Positions 1 through 8,370 of a DNA stretch of 64,000 bases are shown in pieces. Origin of the DNA: CALEMW01 sp964343835 (GTDB lineage: Bacteria > Krumholzibacteriota > Krumholzibacteriia > LZORAL124-64-63); NCBI GenBank assembly GCA_964343835.1, contig CAYFKR010000015.1:20065-84064 (forward strand). The letters are read 5' to 3'. The first letter of the stretch is position 1; each line of letters begins with the position of its first letter. The position numbers were made by a program, and so were the translations under genes. The notes under the pieces are model-generated. The model made no database searches, was not told where the DNA came from, and saw only the letters and a program-made list of their open reading frames with translations.

Positions 1-2
1 TT

Positions 3-269
3 TCCGACCCCGAAGCCCCCTGGGACTGGGACCGCACCGAGGCCCTGCTGCGCGCCTACCTCGACCGGATCCCGGCCGGGGTCCCCGTCCTGCCCGCCCT
101 GCTCCAGATGGACGAGTGCGACGATTCCATCGGCCTGTTCGAATTCGCCGGCCGCGTGATGGAGGACCTCGGCATCCCCGTGGTGCTGATGGGCGACACC
201 TCGGGTCCCGAACCGCGATTGCGCACCGCCTGCCGCCCCGACCCGGAGGACGGGGATGGCGAGGCCTGA
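3..269 (+). CDS. 3' end of an unidentified gene upstream of the molybdenum-hydroxylase maturation genes
   Basis: An open frame runs in from the left edge and stops with TGA at 267-269, leaving 88 residues of a C-terminal end. The fragment is soluble-looking and acidic, without a membrane segment or a motif I can name. It overlaps the next gene by 14 bases, so it is probably its operon partner. The neighbours are MocA-, XdhC- and YqeB-like maturation factors, so YqeC (selenium-dependent hydroxylase accessory protein) or another maturation factor is conceivable. That is a guess from context only. The gene start lies outside the window. Confidence 0.55.
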   Translation, partial: SDPEAPWDWDRTEALLRAYLDRIPAGVPVLPALLQMDECDDSIGLFEFAGRVMEDLGIPVVLMGDTSGPEPRLRTACRPDPEDGDGEA

Positions 270-861
270 GCGCAGGGACGAGGCCCTGATCCTGGCCCGC
301 GGCGACTCGGTTCGCATGGGGAGGCCCAAGGGTCTCTGCGTCGCCGCCGACGATCCCCGTCCGCTGGTCGTCCGGATCGCCGACGCCCACCTCGAGGCGG
401 GACGCCCCGTGACCGTGGTCACGCAGGAGGACCTGAAGGCGTCGTATGCGGAGGTCCTCGGTGCGCGCCCCGTCCGCTGGGCGACACCGCCACCGGGGGA
501 GGGCACCGCCCGCTCCGCCCTCGCCGGCCTGTACGACGCCGCCGACAGGGCCACCCACCTCTGGCTCCACCCCGTGGACGTTCCCCGGGTCGCGCCGGAC
601 ACCATGGCGGCGCTCGCCGACGCGTCCCGGGCGCAGCCCGAAGCGGTGATCGTGCCCGAGCACGAGGGTGCACCCGGCCACCCCGTCGTGGCCCCGACCC
701 GTCCCGCCGGCGACCTCTGGCCCCCCGACGCCCCCGGCTCCATGCGCGACCTCCTGCGGTCCGGACGCTGGACGCTGCACGTGTTGCCGTGCGACGATCC
801 CGGCACCACCGACGACCTCGACACCCCCGCCGATCTCGGCGACCCCGGAGCACGACCATGA
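256..861 (+). CDS. MocA-like molybdenum cofactor nucleotidyltransferase
   Basis: A 201-residue MobA/MocA-like NTP transferase. The nucleotide-binding signature is near the N-terminus as ILARGDSVRMGRPKGL (residues 12-27), a variant of LAAGxSxRMGxPKxLL. The family transfers CMP or GMP to molybdopterin; MocA makes the cytosine dinucleotide form used by xanthine-dehydrogenase-type hydroxylases. Its place directly before xdhC (4-base ATGA overlap) and a YqeB-type gene favours MocA over MobA. The second Ala of the usual LAAG is Arg here, a mild deviation. The ATG at 256 overlaps the preceding gene and puts the motif at the expected distance from the N-terminus. Confidence 0.8.
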   Translation: MARPERRDEALILARGDSVRMGRPKGLCVAADDPRPLVVRIADAHLEAGRPVTVVTQEDLKASYAEVLGARPVRWATPPPGEGTARSALAGLYDAADRATHLWLHPVDVPRVAPDTMAALADASRAQPEAVIVPEHEGAPGHPVVAPTRPAGDLWPPDAPGSMRDLLRSGRWTLHVLPCDDPGTTDDLDTPADLGDPGARP

Positions 862-1679
862 CCGACGACCTCTATCCCGTCCTCGCCGACCTGACACGCC
901 GCGGTGAACCCGCCGCCGTGGCCACCGTGATCCGTGCCGAGCGCTCGGTGCCCCGGCACGTGGGCAGCAAGATGATCGTCCGCGCCGACGGCTCCGTGGT
1001 GGGCAGCGTGGGCGGGGGAGGGCTGGAGGCCCGCACCGTGGAGACGGCCCTGGAGGTCATCGCCGACGGATCCTGCCGCCGACTCTCCTTCGACCTCACC
1101 GGCGACGACGGCGTGTGCGGCGGCGAGGTGGAGGTCTTCGTGGAACCCGTCTCCCAGCGCTCCCCGCTGGTTGTCGTGGGCATGGGGCACGTGGGGCGGG
1201 CCCTGCTGGACACCGCCCGTCACCTGCCGGTGCGTTTCGTGGCCGTGGACGACCGACCGGAATTCCTGGAGGGGCTCGACGCCGTCGAGACCGTCGGCGC
1301 CGCCCCGACCGACCTCGCCGGCCATCTGCGGCCCACCGCCCGCACGGCCGTGGTGCTCTGCACCCGCAGCCACGACCTCGACGGCGACGCCCTCGCCTCC
1401 CTCTTCGCCGCCGAGCAGTCTGCCGGCGCCCGCTGCGCCTTCATCGGCCTGGTGGGCAGCCGCACCAAGGCCGCCCACATCCGCCGCCGCTTCGCCGACG
1501 ATCCCGCCCTGGCCGCCCGCTTCGACGAAGTCGCAGTCCCGGTGGGCCTGGACATCGGAGCCGAGACGCCCCACGAGATCGCCGTGAGCATCCTGGCCGA
1601 GGTCCTGGCCGCCCTGTCGGGGCGCGACCTGTCGTCCGGTGCCGTCCGCCGCATGAGCGCCCGGGACGGTCGCTCGTGA
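858..1679 (+). CDS. xdhC: XdhC/CoxI-family molybdenum-enzyme maturation factor
   Basis: A 273-residue protein with the two-part XdhC layout. The N-terminal XdhC/CoxI domain has the Gly-rich run GSVGGGGLEA (residues 49-58) and a GVCGGEVEVFVEP segment (85-97). A Rossmann domain begins at the GMGHVG dinucleotide loop (108-113). XdhC proteins bind molybdenum cofactor and help insert the sulfurated form into xanthine-dehydrogenase-family hydroxylases. The ATG at 858 forms an ATGA overlap with the MocA-like gene, and the stop overlaps the next start as GTGA, so the three genes look translationally coupled. An in-frame opening extends upstream to 789, but that part lies inside mocA and lacks family similarity. 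Confidence 0.88.
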   Translation: MTDDLYPVLADLTRRGEPAAVATVIRAERSVPRHVGSKMIVRADGSVVGSVGGGGLEARTVETALEVIADGSCRRLSFDLTGDDGVCGGEVEVFVEPVSQRSPLVVVGMGHVGRALLDTARHLPVRFVAVDDRPEFLEGLDAVETVGAAPTDLAGHLRPTARTAVVLCTRSHDLDGDALASLFAAEQSAGARCAFIGLVGSRTKAAHIRRRFADDPALAARFDEVAVPVGLDIGAETPHEIAVSILAEVLAALSGRDLSSGAVRRMSARDGRS

Positions 1680-2473
1680 GCCTGATCTGGATCCAGGGGG
1701 CGGGGGAGCAGGCCAGCGGCGTGGCTTGGACTCTGGTCCGAACGGGCTATACGGTGGTGGCCGCCGAGATCCCGGCGCCCAGGACGGTGCGCAGGCTCGT
1801 CTCCTTCTCCGAAGCCGTCCATGGCGGAACGGTGACCGTCGAGGGCGTCGACGGCGTCCTGGCGGACGATGCAGCCGGGGCCGGGCCGGGGTTCGTGACC
1901 GTCGTCATCGACTCCGAAGCGAAGGGGATCGCCTCATCGGGTGCCGCCGCCGTCGTGGACGCCCGCTTGACGAAGCGGCGTGCTGATCCCTTACCTCATG
2001 GAGACCGGCCGCTGATCGGACTGGGGCCGGGATTCACGGCGGGCGCCGATGCCGCCCTGGTGATCGAGACGCACCGTCCCGCCGGCCCGGGCCGCGTGAT
2101 CCACGCGGGCGGGGCGGAACCGGCCACCGGTGTCCCCGGCGAGGTGGGCGGCGAAACCCTCCGGCGCGTCCTGCGTGCTCCCTGCGCCGGACGCCTCGAA
2201 CCCCTGGCCGAACTCGGCGACCTGGTCCGGGAGGGACAGGTCCTGGCGCGGATCGGGGAGGCGATCCTGACGGCGCCCTTCGACGGCCGACTCCGGGGCC
2301 TGATCCATCCCGACGTGGAACTTCTTGCCGGGATGAAGGTTGGAGACGTGGACCCCCGCGGCCGCGACGTGGATCCGCACCGGATCAGCGACAAGGCCCT
2401 GGCCATCGGCAAGGGGGTCGTCGATGCACTGGAGAGGCTGGGCATCCGGCCCGGCCCCCGAGGCCTCGATTGA
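1676..2473 (+). CDS. yqeB: YqeB/EF2563-family selenium-dependent molybdenum hydroxylase system protein
   Basis: A 265-residue protein starting at a GTG that overlaps the xdhC stop by four bases. The N-terminus IWIQGAGEQASGVAW (from residue 4) and the later FSEAVHGGTVTVEGV (44-58) match the conserved start of the EF2563/YqeB family. These genes sit with selenium-dependent molybdenum hydroxylases; their exact biochemical role is unknown. The C-terminal part contains a biotinyl-lipoyl-like stretch with APCAGRLEPLAELGDLVREG spacing, also usual in the family. The pair with xdhC and mocA implies that the organism matures a molybdenum hydroxylase encoded elsewhere. The stop codon is embedded in the -35 box of the next gene's promoter. 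Confidence 0.82.
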   Translation: MSLIWIQGAGEQASGVAWTLVRTGYTVVAAEIPAPRTVRRLVSFSEAVHGGTVTVEGVDGVLADDAAGAGPGFVTVVIDSEAKGIASSGAAAVVDARLTKRRADPLPHGDRPLIGLGPGFTAGADAALVIETHRPAGPGRVIHAGGAEPATGVPGEVGGETLRRVLRAPCAGRLEPLAELGDLVREGQVLARIGEAILTAPFDGRLRGLIHPDVELLAGMKVGDVDPRGRDVDPHRISDKALAIGKGVVDALERLGIRPGPRGLD

Positions 2474-2498
2474 CACTCCGGAGCGCGGTTTCTATGTT
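2470..2498 (+). promoter_or_regulatory. Promoter of the TPR protein gene
   Basis: TTGACA at 2470-2475, a 17-base spacer and TATGTT at 2493-2498. The -35 overlaps the stop codon of the yqeB-like gene. The predicted transcript start is near 2505, giving a leader of about 60 bases. This is a near-consensus housekeeping-type promoter in otherwise very GC-rich DNA. Confidence 0.75.
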
Positions 2499-2565
2499 AG
2501 GGCGTCGCGCCAAGGAACCCGAAAACCCCAAGTCCGCCCTGCTCGACGGACAACGGGAGGTCAGT

Positions 2566-3732
2566 ATGATGAAGAAGCCCACGAACATCCGACGCACGCT
2601 GTCGATCCTCGCCGCCGCCGCGGTCCTGCTGACCGCCGCCGCCGCGCTGCCCTGCCCTCCCGACCAGGAGAAGCAGGCCGATCACGCCTACGCCGTGGCC
2701 GCGGGCTTCCTCCAGGCGCGCAACTGGCAGGAGGCCATCCCCTCTCTGCAGTCGGCTCTGGCCATCTGCCCCGAGCACGTCAACTCCCTGCGCTGGCTGG
2801 GCAAGTCCTACATGGCCACCAAGCAGTACGACAAGGCCCTCGAGCAATTCGACCTGCTGGTGGACGCCCAGGGTTCCAAGGCGTCGGCCAACGACTACAT
2901 GGACCAGGGCAAGGCGCATGCCAAGCTGAAGCAGTACAAGGCCGCCCGCATCTCCTACATCAAGGCCTCGCGCATCGACGGCGAGAACTGCAGCATCCTG
3001 TTCAACCTGGGCGTGATGCACTACGCGACCAAGAACTACTCCGACGCCGTGGACGTCTTCGAGCAGGTGGCCGACGGTTGTCCCGAGCTGGAATCCAAGG
3101 TGATGGAGCAGCTGGCCAAGGCCTGCGACAAGGCTGCCGTCCGCGCCGAGCAGAAGGGCGACGCCACGTCGGCCAAGCTCTACAAGGACAAGTTCGCCGA
3201 CTACAGCCGCAACGCCGGCGGCAGCATCGGCTACAAACTCATCGTCCAGAAGATGCGGGCCAAGGACTGGACCGGCGCCGTCCAGGAGTGCGAGACCTTC
3301 CTGGCCGCCAATCCCGAGAGCACCAAGAAGAGCAACGTGCTGCTGAACCTCGCCCGCAGCCAGGTCCAGCTGGGCCGGGTGAGCGCCGCCGCCGAGGCCT
3401 ACGAGCAGTACCTGGAGATCCGCCCCTCCGACGGCAAGGTCGCCGACGAGTACATCGAGATGCTGTCCAAGAACGAGATGTGCGAGCGCGCTCTGGCCGT
3501 CGCCGCCGACGCCATGGCCCGCGTGACCGAGACCGAGGACCGCGTCTACGTGACCTACGGCTGGGGCAAGGCCCTCGAGTGCGCCGGTCGCTATGAAGAG
3601 GCCAAGGAGAAGTTCCAGTACTGCGTCGCCAACGGCGAGGGCGACATCAAGGACTGGGCCCGCACCGAGGTCGGCCGCCAGGAGCAGCTGGAGCAGCGCC
3701 GGCAGATGCAGCGCCAGAACGCCGGCCGCTAG
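2566..3732 (+). CDS. Secreted tetratricopeptide-repeat protein
   Basis: A 388-residue protein with an N-terminal export signal (basic MMKKPTNIRR, then a hydrophobic Ala/Leu stretch at about 11-28) followed by alpha-helical TPR-like repeats over most of the length. Repeat signatures include NSLRWLGKSYMATKQYDKAL, SILFNLGVMHYATKNYSDAV and NVLLNLARSQVQLGRVSAAA. TPR arrays are protein-binding scaffolds, so it probably works in the periplasm or on a membrane surface; the partner is unknown. The ATG at 2566 has GGGAGG five bases upstream. The frame opens further upstream, but that would delete the promoter and signal peptide logic. It appears to be a single-gene unit, followed by a terminator-like hairpin. 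Confidence 0.8.
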   Translation: MMKKPTNIRRTLSILAAAAVLLTAAAALPCPPDQEKQADHAYAVAAGFLQARNWQEAIPSLQSALAICPEHVNSLRWLGKSYMATKQYDKALEQFDLLVDAQGSKASANDYMDQGKAHAKLKQYKAARISYIKASRIDGENCSILFNLGVMHYATKNYSDAVDVFEQVADGCPELESKVMEQLAKACDKAAVRAEQKGDATSAKLYKDKFADYSRNAGGSIGYKLIVQKMRAKDWTGAVQECETFLAANPESTKKSNVLLNLARSQVQLGRVSAAAEAYEQYLEIRPSDGKVADEYIEMLSKNEMCERALAVAADAMARVTETEDRVYVTYGWGKALECAGRYEEAKEKFQYCVANGEGDIKDWARTEVGRQEQLEQRRQMQRQNAGR

Positions 3733-3768
3733 GCCGCATCTGGACGGACCCGCCACGACGAACGACAC

Positions 3769-3801
3769 CGCCCCGCGCAGCCGAAAGGCCCGCGGGGCGT
3801 T
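3769..3801 (+). terminator. Terminator-like hairpin after the TPR gene
   Basis: CGCCCCGCG (3769-3777) pairs perfectly with CGCGGGGCG (3791-3799) around a 13-base loop, followed by only two T. The 9-bp GC stem fits an intrinsic terminator in a high-GC genome, but the weak T tract leaves this uncertain. Confidence 0.45.
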
Positions 3802-3832
3802 CCCTGTCCGGACCGCCGACACGGAGACGACC

Positions 3833-4984
3833 ATGGCCCGACTCGACAAGCTCCCCCCGTACCTGTTCACCGCCATCGACGAGGCCAAGAAGGCCGCCCT
3901 GGCCGCCGGCCGCGACGTGGTGGACCTGGGCATCGGCGACCCCGACCGCCCCACGCCCGAGTTCCTGGTGGAGACCATGGCCCGGGCCATCCGCGAGCCG
4001 TCCCACCACCGCTATCCCAGCAACCAGGGCTCGCCCGGCTTCCGCCGCGCCTGCGCCGACTGGCTGCGTCGTCGCCACGGCGTGGACGTGGACCCCGACA
4101 CCCAGATCCTGGCCCTGATCGGCACCAAGGAGGGCATCGCCCACCTGCCCCTGGCCCTGCTGGAGGAGGGGGACAAGGTGCTCGGCCCTGACATCGGCTA
4201 CCCGGTGTACGCCTCATCGGCCCTGCTGGCCGGTGGCGTACCGACCACCTACGCCCTGGCGGCCGAGCGGTCCTTCCTCCCGGACCCGACCGAGATTTCC
4301 GACAAGACCAGTGACCGCACGCGCCTGGTCATCCTGAACTCGCCCCACAACCCCACGGGCTCGGTGATGGACGCCGACGACTACCGCGCCGTCCTGGACG
4401 CCGTCCGCGGCCGCGACTGCGTGGTGTCCAACGACGCCGCCTACCTGGAGATCCCGGTGGGTGACCACCGTCCGGCGAGTCTCCTGGCGGCGTGTGATCC
4501 GTCGACCGACCGCGTCATCGAGTTCCACAGCCTGAGCAAGACCTTCAACATGACCGGCTGGCGCATCGGTTTCGCCGCCGGCCATCCCGACGTGATCCGC
4601 GCCCTGGACCGCGTGAAGCAGAACATCGACAGCGGCGCCTTCACCGCCGTGCAGGACGTGGCCGTGGCGGCCCTGGGCGAGCGTTTCGAGGAACTGACGG
4701 CCGAGGTCATGGGGGTGTATGCTCCGCGGCGTGTCGCCGTGGAGGAGGCGCTGCGAAGCGCCGGCATCGAGGTCTTCCCCTCCCGCGCCTCCTTCTACGT
4801 GTGGGCCCGGGTGCCCGACGGCGTCTCCTCGGTGGAGTTCTGCGCGAAGGTCCTGGAGGAGCACGCCGTGGTCGTGACCCCGGGCGTCGGGTTCGGCCCC
4901 GGCGGCGAGGGCTGGTTCCGCGTGTCATTGACCGCCGCCGACGAGCGGGTGGCCGAGGGCGCGCGTCGACTGGGGAGCCTGTGA
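3833..4984 (+). CDS. dapL: PLP aminotransferase, probably LL-diaminopimelate aminotransferase
   Basis: A 383-residue fold-type I aminotransferase. The opening LPPYLFTAIDEAKK, then DVVDLGIGDPDRPTP and the GTKEGIAHL segment resemble the bacterial DapL class, which makes LL-diaminopimelate from tetrahydrodipicolinate in one step for lysine and peptidoglycan synthesis. The PLP lysine is K236 in SLSKTFNMTGWR; the NSPHNPTGS stretch is the usual cofactor region. ATG 3833 follows GGAGACGACC. Another class I aminotransferase activity (aspartate, alanine) cannot be excluded without tracing dapD/dapE elsewhere. It overlaps folB by one base. Confidence 0.72.
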   Translation: MARLDKLPPYLFTAIDEAKKAALAAGRDVVDLGIGDPDRPTPEFLVETMARAIREPSHHRYPSNQGSPGFRRACADWLRRRHGVDVDPDTQILALIGTKEGIAHLPLALLEEGDKVLGPDIGYPVYASSALLAGGVPTTYALAAERSFLPDPTEISDKTSDRTRLVILNSPHNPTGSVMDADDYRAVLDAVRGRDCVVSNDAAYLEIPVGDHRPASLLAACDPSTDRVIEFHSLSKTFNMTGWRIGFAAGHPDVIRALDRVKQNIDSGAFTAVQDVAVAALGERFEELTAEVMGVYAPRRVAVEEALRSAGIEVFPSRASFYVWARVPDGVSSVEFCAKVLEEHAVVVTPGVGFGPGGEGWFRVSLTAADERVAEGARRLGSL

Positions 4985-5391
4985 TGGAAGACTGCATCCG
5001 CCTGACCGGCATCGACGTGTACGCGTTCCACGGGGCGCTCCCCGCCGAGCGCGAGCTGGGCCAGCGCTTCGTCATCGACGTCGACCTTTGGCACGACCTG
5101 CGCCTGGCCGCCGCATCGGACAGCATGACCGACGCCCTGGACTACACCGACGTCCACACCCGCATCGTGGAGTTGGCGGCCCATCAGTCGTTCCATCTGA
5201 TCGAGGCCCTGGCCGACCGCATCGCCCGCATGCTGCTGGCCAGCTTCCCCGTCTCGGCGGTGGTAGTGACGGTCCACAAGCCCAACCCGCCCATCCGCAA
5301 CTTCATGGGCTCGGTGTCGGTGACGGTGGACCGCCGCCGCGACGACCTGACGCCCGAGCCCGAACCCGGCGCCGGGGACACGGTCCAGTGA
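4984..5391 (+). CDS. folB: Dihydroneopterin aldolase
   Basis: A 135-residue FolB-family protein with the signature FHGALPAERELGQRFVIDVD near the N-terminus, then DYTDVHTRI, the HLIEALADRIA helix and a closing VHKPNPPI. FolB converts 7,8-dihydroneopterin to 6-hydroxymethyl-dihydropterin and glycolaldehyde in folate synthesis. The order folB-folK and a GTGA overlap with folK support the assignment. The start is an ATG sharing its A with the previous stop (TGATG). The C-terminal 15 residues are a Pro/Glu-rich tail beyond the usual family end. Confidence 0.9.
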   Translation: MEDCIRLTGIDVYAFHGALPAERELGQRFVIDVDLWHDLRLAAASDSMTDALDYTDVHTRIVELAAHQSFHLIEALADRIARMLLASFPVSAVVVTVHKPNPPIRNFMGSVSVTVDRRRDDLTPEPEPGAGDTVQ

Positions 5392-5930
5392 CCGACCGGC
5401 CCGCACGTGAGGTCCTGCTGGGCCTGGGCGGGAACATGGGCGACCGCCTCGCGGAGCTGCAGGCCGGCCTGGACGAGCTCGCCGGACGCGACGGCATCGA
5501 GCCGGTGGGCGTGAGCCGGCTCTGGGAAACGGACTACGTGGGGCCCGGTCGCCAGGACCCCTACCTGAACGCCTGCATCGCCCTGCGCACGGGGCTATCC
5601 CTGCGCGGGCTGCTGGATGTCCTCCAGGACGTGGAGAGGACCCGGGGGCGGGAGCGGGACGGCCACATGATGCCCCGGCCCATCGACCTGGACATCCTCC
5701 TGGACGGCGACGCCGTGGTAGACGAGCCCGGCCTGCGGGTGCCGCACCCCCGATTCGCCGAGCGGGCCTTCGTGCTGGTGCCCCTCAGCGAACTGGCGCC
5801 GGAACAGCGGGACCCCGATTCCGGCGAGACAGTCCGGGCCCTTTGTGAGAAGATGCGCGGCGCGGACGGACCGGAGGTCCGCCCGTACCGGAACGGCGTC
5901 CTGCGGTTCGGAGCCGCGGACGACCGTTGA
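5388..5930 (+). CDS. folK: 6-hydroxymethyl-7,8-dihydropterin pyrophosphokinase
   Basis: A 180-residue HPPK. It has the N-terminal LGLGGNMGDR motif, the central RERDGHMMPRPIDLDILL block that holds the catalytic acidic pair for magnesium, and the closing VPHPRFAERAFVLVPLSELAP. It transfers pyrophosphate from ATP to the pterin made by FolB. The GTG start at 5388 overlaps the folB stop by four bases. The next gene is a deoxynucleoside kinase; the two functions are fused or adjacent in several Bacteroidota, so the neighbourhood is consistent with the FCB placement. Confidence 0.9.
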   Translation: MTDRPAREVLLGLGGNMGDRLAELQAGLDELAGRDGIEPVGVSRLWETDYVGPGRQDPYLNACIALRTGLSLRGLLDVLQDVERTRGRERDGHMMPRPIDLDILLDGDAVVDEPGLRVPHPRFAERAFVLVPLSELAPEQRDPDSGETVRALCEKMRGADGPEVRPYRNGVLRFGAADDR

Positions 5931-5959
5931 CTGGGGACGCACGCGAGAAAGGACGCACC

Positions 5960-6592
5960 GTGCTGCCTTGGCGCTACATCGTGGTCGAGGGTGTGATCGG
6001 GGCCGGCAAGACCAGCCTCACCAAGCTCCTTGCGAGCCGCCTGAACGCACAGGTGAACCTTGAGGTCGTGGAGGAGAATCCCTTCCTCGGCAAGTTCTAC
6101 CAGGACCGTTCGGCCTACGCCTTCCAGACCCAGATCTTCTTCCTGCTCAGCCGCTACCGGCAGCAGCAGGCCCTCAAGCAGCAGGAGCTGTTCACCAGCG
6201 CCATGGTCTCGGACTACCTCTTCGCCAAGGACAGGATCTTCGCGAACCTGAACCTGAACGACGACGAGCTGTCCCTCTACGACCAGATGGCCACGATCCT
6301 GGAACAGCACGTGCTGCGGCCGGACCTGGTGATCTTCCTGCAGGCCAGCACCGACGTGCTGATGGAACGCATCGGCATCCGCGGCCGGGCCTTCGAGCGC
6401 GACATGAACCGCGACTACATCGATGCGCTCAACGGCGCCTACAGTTACTTTTTCCATCACTACCGCGAGACGCCGCTGCTGGTGGTCAACACCAACGGTT
6501 TCGACTTCGTGAACGTGCCCCGGGATTTCGAGCTGCTCTACTCGCAGCTGGGCGAGACCTTCCAGGGCACCCGGTTCTTCGCTCCCGCCTAG
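5960..6592 (+). CDS. Deoxynucleoside kinase (dAK/dGK family)
   Basis: A 210-residue dNK-family kinase with the P-loop GVIGAGKTS at residues 11-19. The acidic EVVEENPFLGKFY region contacts the nucleoside, and GRAFERDMNRDY carries the ERD-like lid arginines. It phosphorylates deoxynucleosides for salvage; the exact base preference cannot be read from sequence. I chose GTG 5960 because AAAGGA ends six bases upstream and the protein then begins right before the beta strand. A TTG at 5927 overlapping the folK stop (TTGA) is an alternative that adds 11 residues. Confidence 0.85.
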   Translation: MLPWRYIVVEGVIGAGKTSLTKLLASRLNAQVNLEVVEENPFLGKFYQDRSAYAFQTQIFFLLSRYRQQQALKQQELFTSAMVSDYLFAKDRIFANLNLNDDELSLYDQMATILEQHVLRPDLVIFLQASTDVLMERIGIRGRAFERDMNRDYIDALNGAYSYFFHHYRETPLLVVNTNGFDFVNVPRDFELLYSQLGETFQGTRFFAPA

Positions 6593-6608
6593 GGGAAAGG
6601 ACGTCGCC

Positions 6609-7493
6609 ATGGCTCGGCCGGCCACCCTCGGCCTCTTCGGCCGCAAGAAACGCAAGGGCGAGAAGATCGTCCTACTGACCGCCTACGACCTCACGAGCGC
6701 TTCCATCGCCGGCAAGGCCGGGGTGGATGCGCTGCTGGTGGGGGATTCGGTCGGCATGGTCGTGCTGGGCCACGAGTCGACCCTGCCGGTGACCGTGGAC
6801 GACATGGTGCGCCACACCGCCGCGGTGGTCCGGGCCAAGCCCGGCGTGCCGATCATCGCCGACATGCCCTACGGCAGCTTCCACGTCTCTCCCGAGGAGA
6901 CGGTGGCCCACGCCCTGCGCCTGGTGAAGGAGGGCGGCGCCCACGCCGTGAAGGTGGAGGGCGGCCGCAAGCGCGAGGCCGTGATCCGGGCGCTGCTGGA
7001 CGCCGAGATCCCCGTCATGGGCCACCTGGGCCTCACGCCCCAGTCCGTGAACCGGCTGGGCGGCTACAAGGTCCAGGGCCGGGGACGCGGTGCCGCGGAC
7101 ACCCTGAAGGACGAGGCTGCCTTCCTGGAAGAGGTGGGCTGCTTCGCCATGGTCCTCGAGTGCATCCCGGCGCCCCTGGCCGAGGACGTGAGCCGGAGCC
7201 TGACGATCCCCACCATCGGCATCGGCGCCGGCGCGGGCTGCGACGGCCAGGTCCTCGTGTTCCACGACATGCTGGGCCTGTTCGACGGCCTCGCCCCGAG
7301 CTTCGTGAAGCGGTACGCCGAATTGGGCGCCGCGGCCGAGGAGGCCGTCGCCCGCTATGCGGAGGAGGTCCGCAGCGGAGCGTTCCCCGGTTCCGAGCAC
7401 TCCTTCGACCTCGAGGACGCCGCGGCCGCCAACCTGGACCCGGCGGGACAGCAGGGCTACCTGTCGTCCCTCGACGCCGAACGCGAGGACTGA
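6609..7493 (+). CDS. panB: 3-methyl-2-oxobutanoate hydroxymethyltransferase
   Basis: A 294-residue ketopantoate hydroxymethyltransferase, the first committed step of pantothenate synthesis (ketoisovalerate plus methylene-tetrahydrofolate). Hallmarks are ITAYDLTSASIAGKAGVD-type opening sequence with VGDSVGMVVLGH (magnesium-binding Asp), ADMPYGSF, AVKVEGG, PVMGHLGLTPQSVN and IGIGAGAGCDGQVLVFHD. An AAAGGACG ribosome site precedes ATG 6609. It is followed four bases later by panC. Its methylene-folate need fits the adjacent folB/folK genes. The C-terminal extension of about 20 residues past the barrel is unremarkable. Confidence 0.95.
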   Translation: MARPATLGLFGRKKRKGEKIVLLTAYDLTSASIAGKAGVDALLVGDSVGMVVLGHESTLPVTVDDMVRHTAAVVRAKPGVPIIADMPYGSFHVSPEETVAHALRLVKEGGAHAVKVEGGRKREAVIRALLDAEIPVMGHLGLTPQSVNRLGGYKVQGRGRGAADTLKDEAAFLEEVGCFAMVLECIPAPLAEDVSRSLTIPTIGIGAGAGCDGQVLVFHDMLGLFDGLAPSFVKRYAELGAAAEEAVARYAEEVRSGAFPGSEHSFDLEDAAAANLDPAGQQGYLSSLDAERED

Positions 7494-7497
7494 GCCC

Positions 7498-8370
7498 GTG
7501 GACCTGATCTCCCGCCGCGCCGACCTCGGCCGCCTGGACGCGCTGCGCGAGCGGGGCCCCCTGGCATTCGTCCCCACCATGGGCGCGCTCCACGAGGGGC
7601 ATCTTTCGCTGGTGCGACGGGCCCGTGAGGTGGGTCCCGTGGTCGTGTCCATCTTCGTCAACCCGACCCAGTTCGGCCCCGGCGAGGACTTCGACCGCTA
7701 CCCGCGCACCCTCGAGGCCGACATGGCCATGCTGGAACCCCTGGGCGTCGAAGCCGTCTTCGCGCCGCCGGTGGAGGACATGTATGCCAGGCCCGACGGG
7801 ACGTCGGTGACCGCCGGTGCCCGCGCCGACGTGCTCTGCGGAGCGCGCAGGGCCGGCCACTTCGACGGCGTGGTCACGGTGGTGGCCAAGCTCTTCAACA
7901 TGGTGCGCCCCGACGTGGCGGTCTTCGGCCGCAAGGACGCCCAGCAGTGCCTGGTGATCGACGCCATGGTGCGCGACCTGGGCATGGACGTGCGCCTGAT
8001 CGACGCCCCGACGATCCGCGAGGACGACGGCCTGGCCATGTCGTCCCGCAATCGCTACCTGGAGGGGGAGGACCGTACCCGCGCCCTCTGCCTCAAGCGC
8101 GCCCTCGACGCCACCCGCCGCGCCCTCGATGAGGGTGAGCGCGACACGCAGGCCCTGGAGGACGTGATGGCCCTGCACCTGGCGCCCGCCGACGTGGTGG
8201 ACTACGCCGAGGTCCGCACGGTGCCCGACCTCGAACGGCCCGACACCGCTGCGGGCCGCCTGCTCCTGGCCGCGGCCGCCCACGTGGGCGGCGCCCGGCT
8301 GATCGACAACCTGAGCCTCTCGGTGGACGGTGACGCCGTCGTCGAGACGCCCCTACTGGAGGACCGATGA
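7498..8370 (+). CDS. panC: Pantothenate synthetase
   Basis: A 290-residue pantoate-beta-alanine ligase with VPTMGALHEGHLSLVRRAR, which includes the HxGH nucleotidyl-transferase signature, the FVNPTQFGPGEDFDRYPR pantoate site, the KLFNMVRPDVAVFGRKDAQQ segment and a KMSKS-like IREDDGLAMSSRNRYL. It condenses pantoate with beta-alanine using ATP. The start is GTG 7498, four bases after panB. The panB-panC order is classical, and the stop overlaps the following gene as ATGA. Confidence 0.95.
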   Translation: MDLISRRADLGRLDALRERGPLAFVPTMGALHEGHLSLVRRAREVGPVVVSIFVNPTQFGPGEDFDRYPRTLEADMAMLEPLGVEAVFAPPVEDMYARPDGTSVTAGARADVLCGARRAGHFDGVVTVVAKLFNMVRPDVAVFGRKDAQQCLVIDAMVRDLGMDVRLIDAPTIREDDGLAMSSRNRYLEGEDRTRALCLKRALDATRRALDEGERDTQALEDVMALHLAPADVVDYAEVRTVPDLERPDTAAGRLLLAAAAHVGGARLIDNLSLSVDGDAVVETPLLEDR

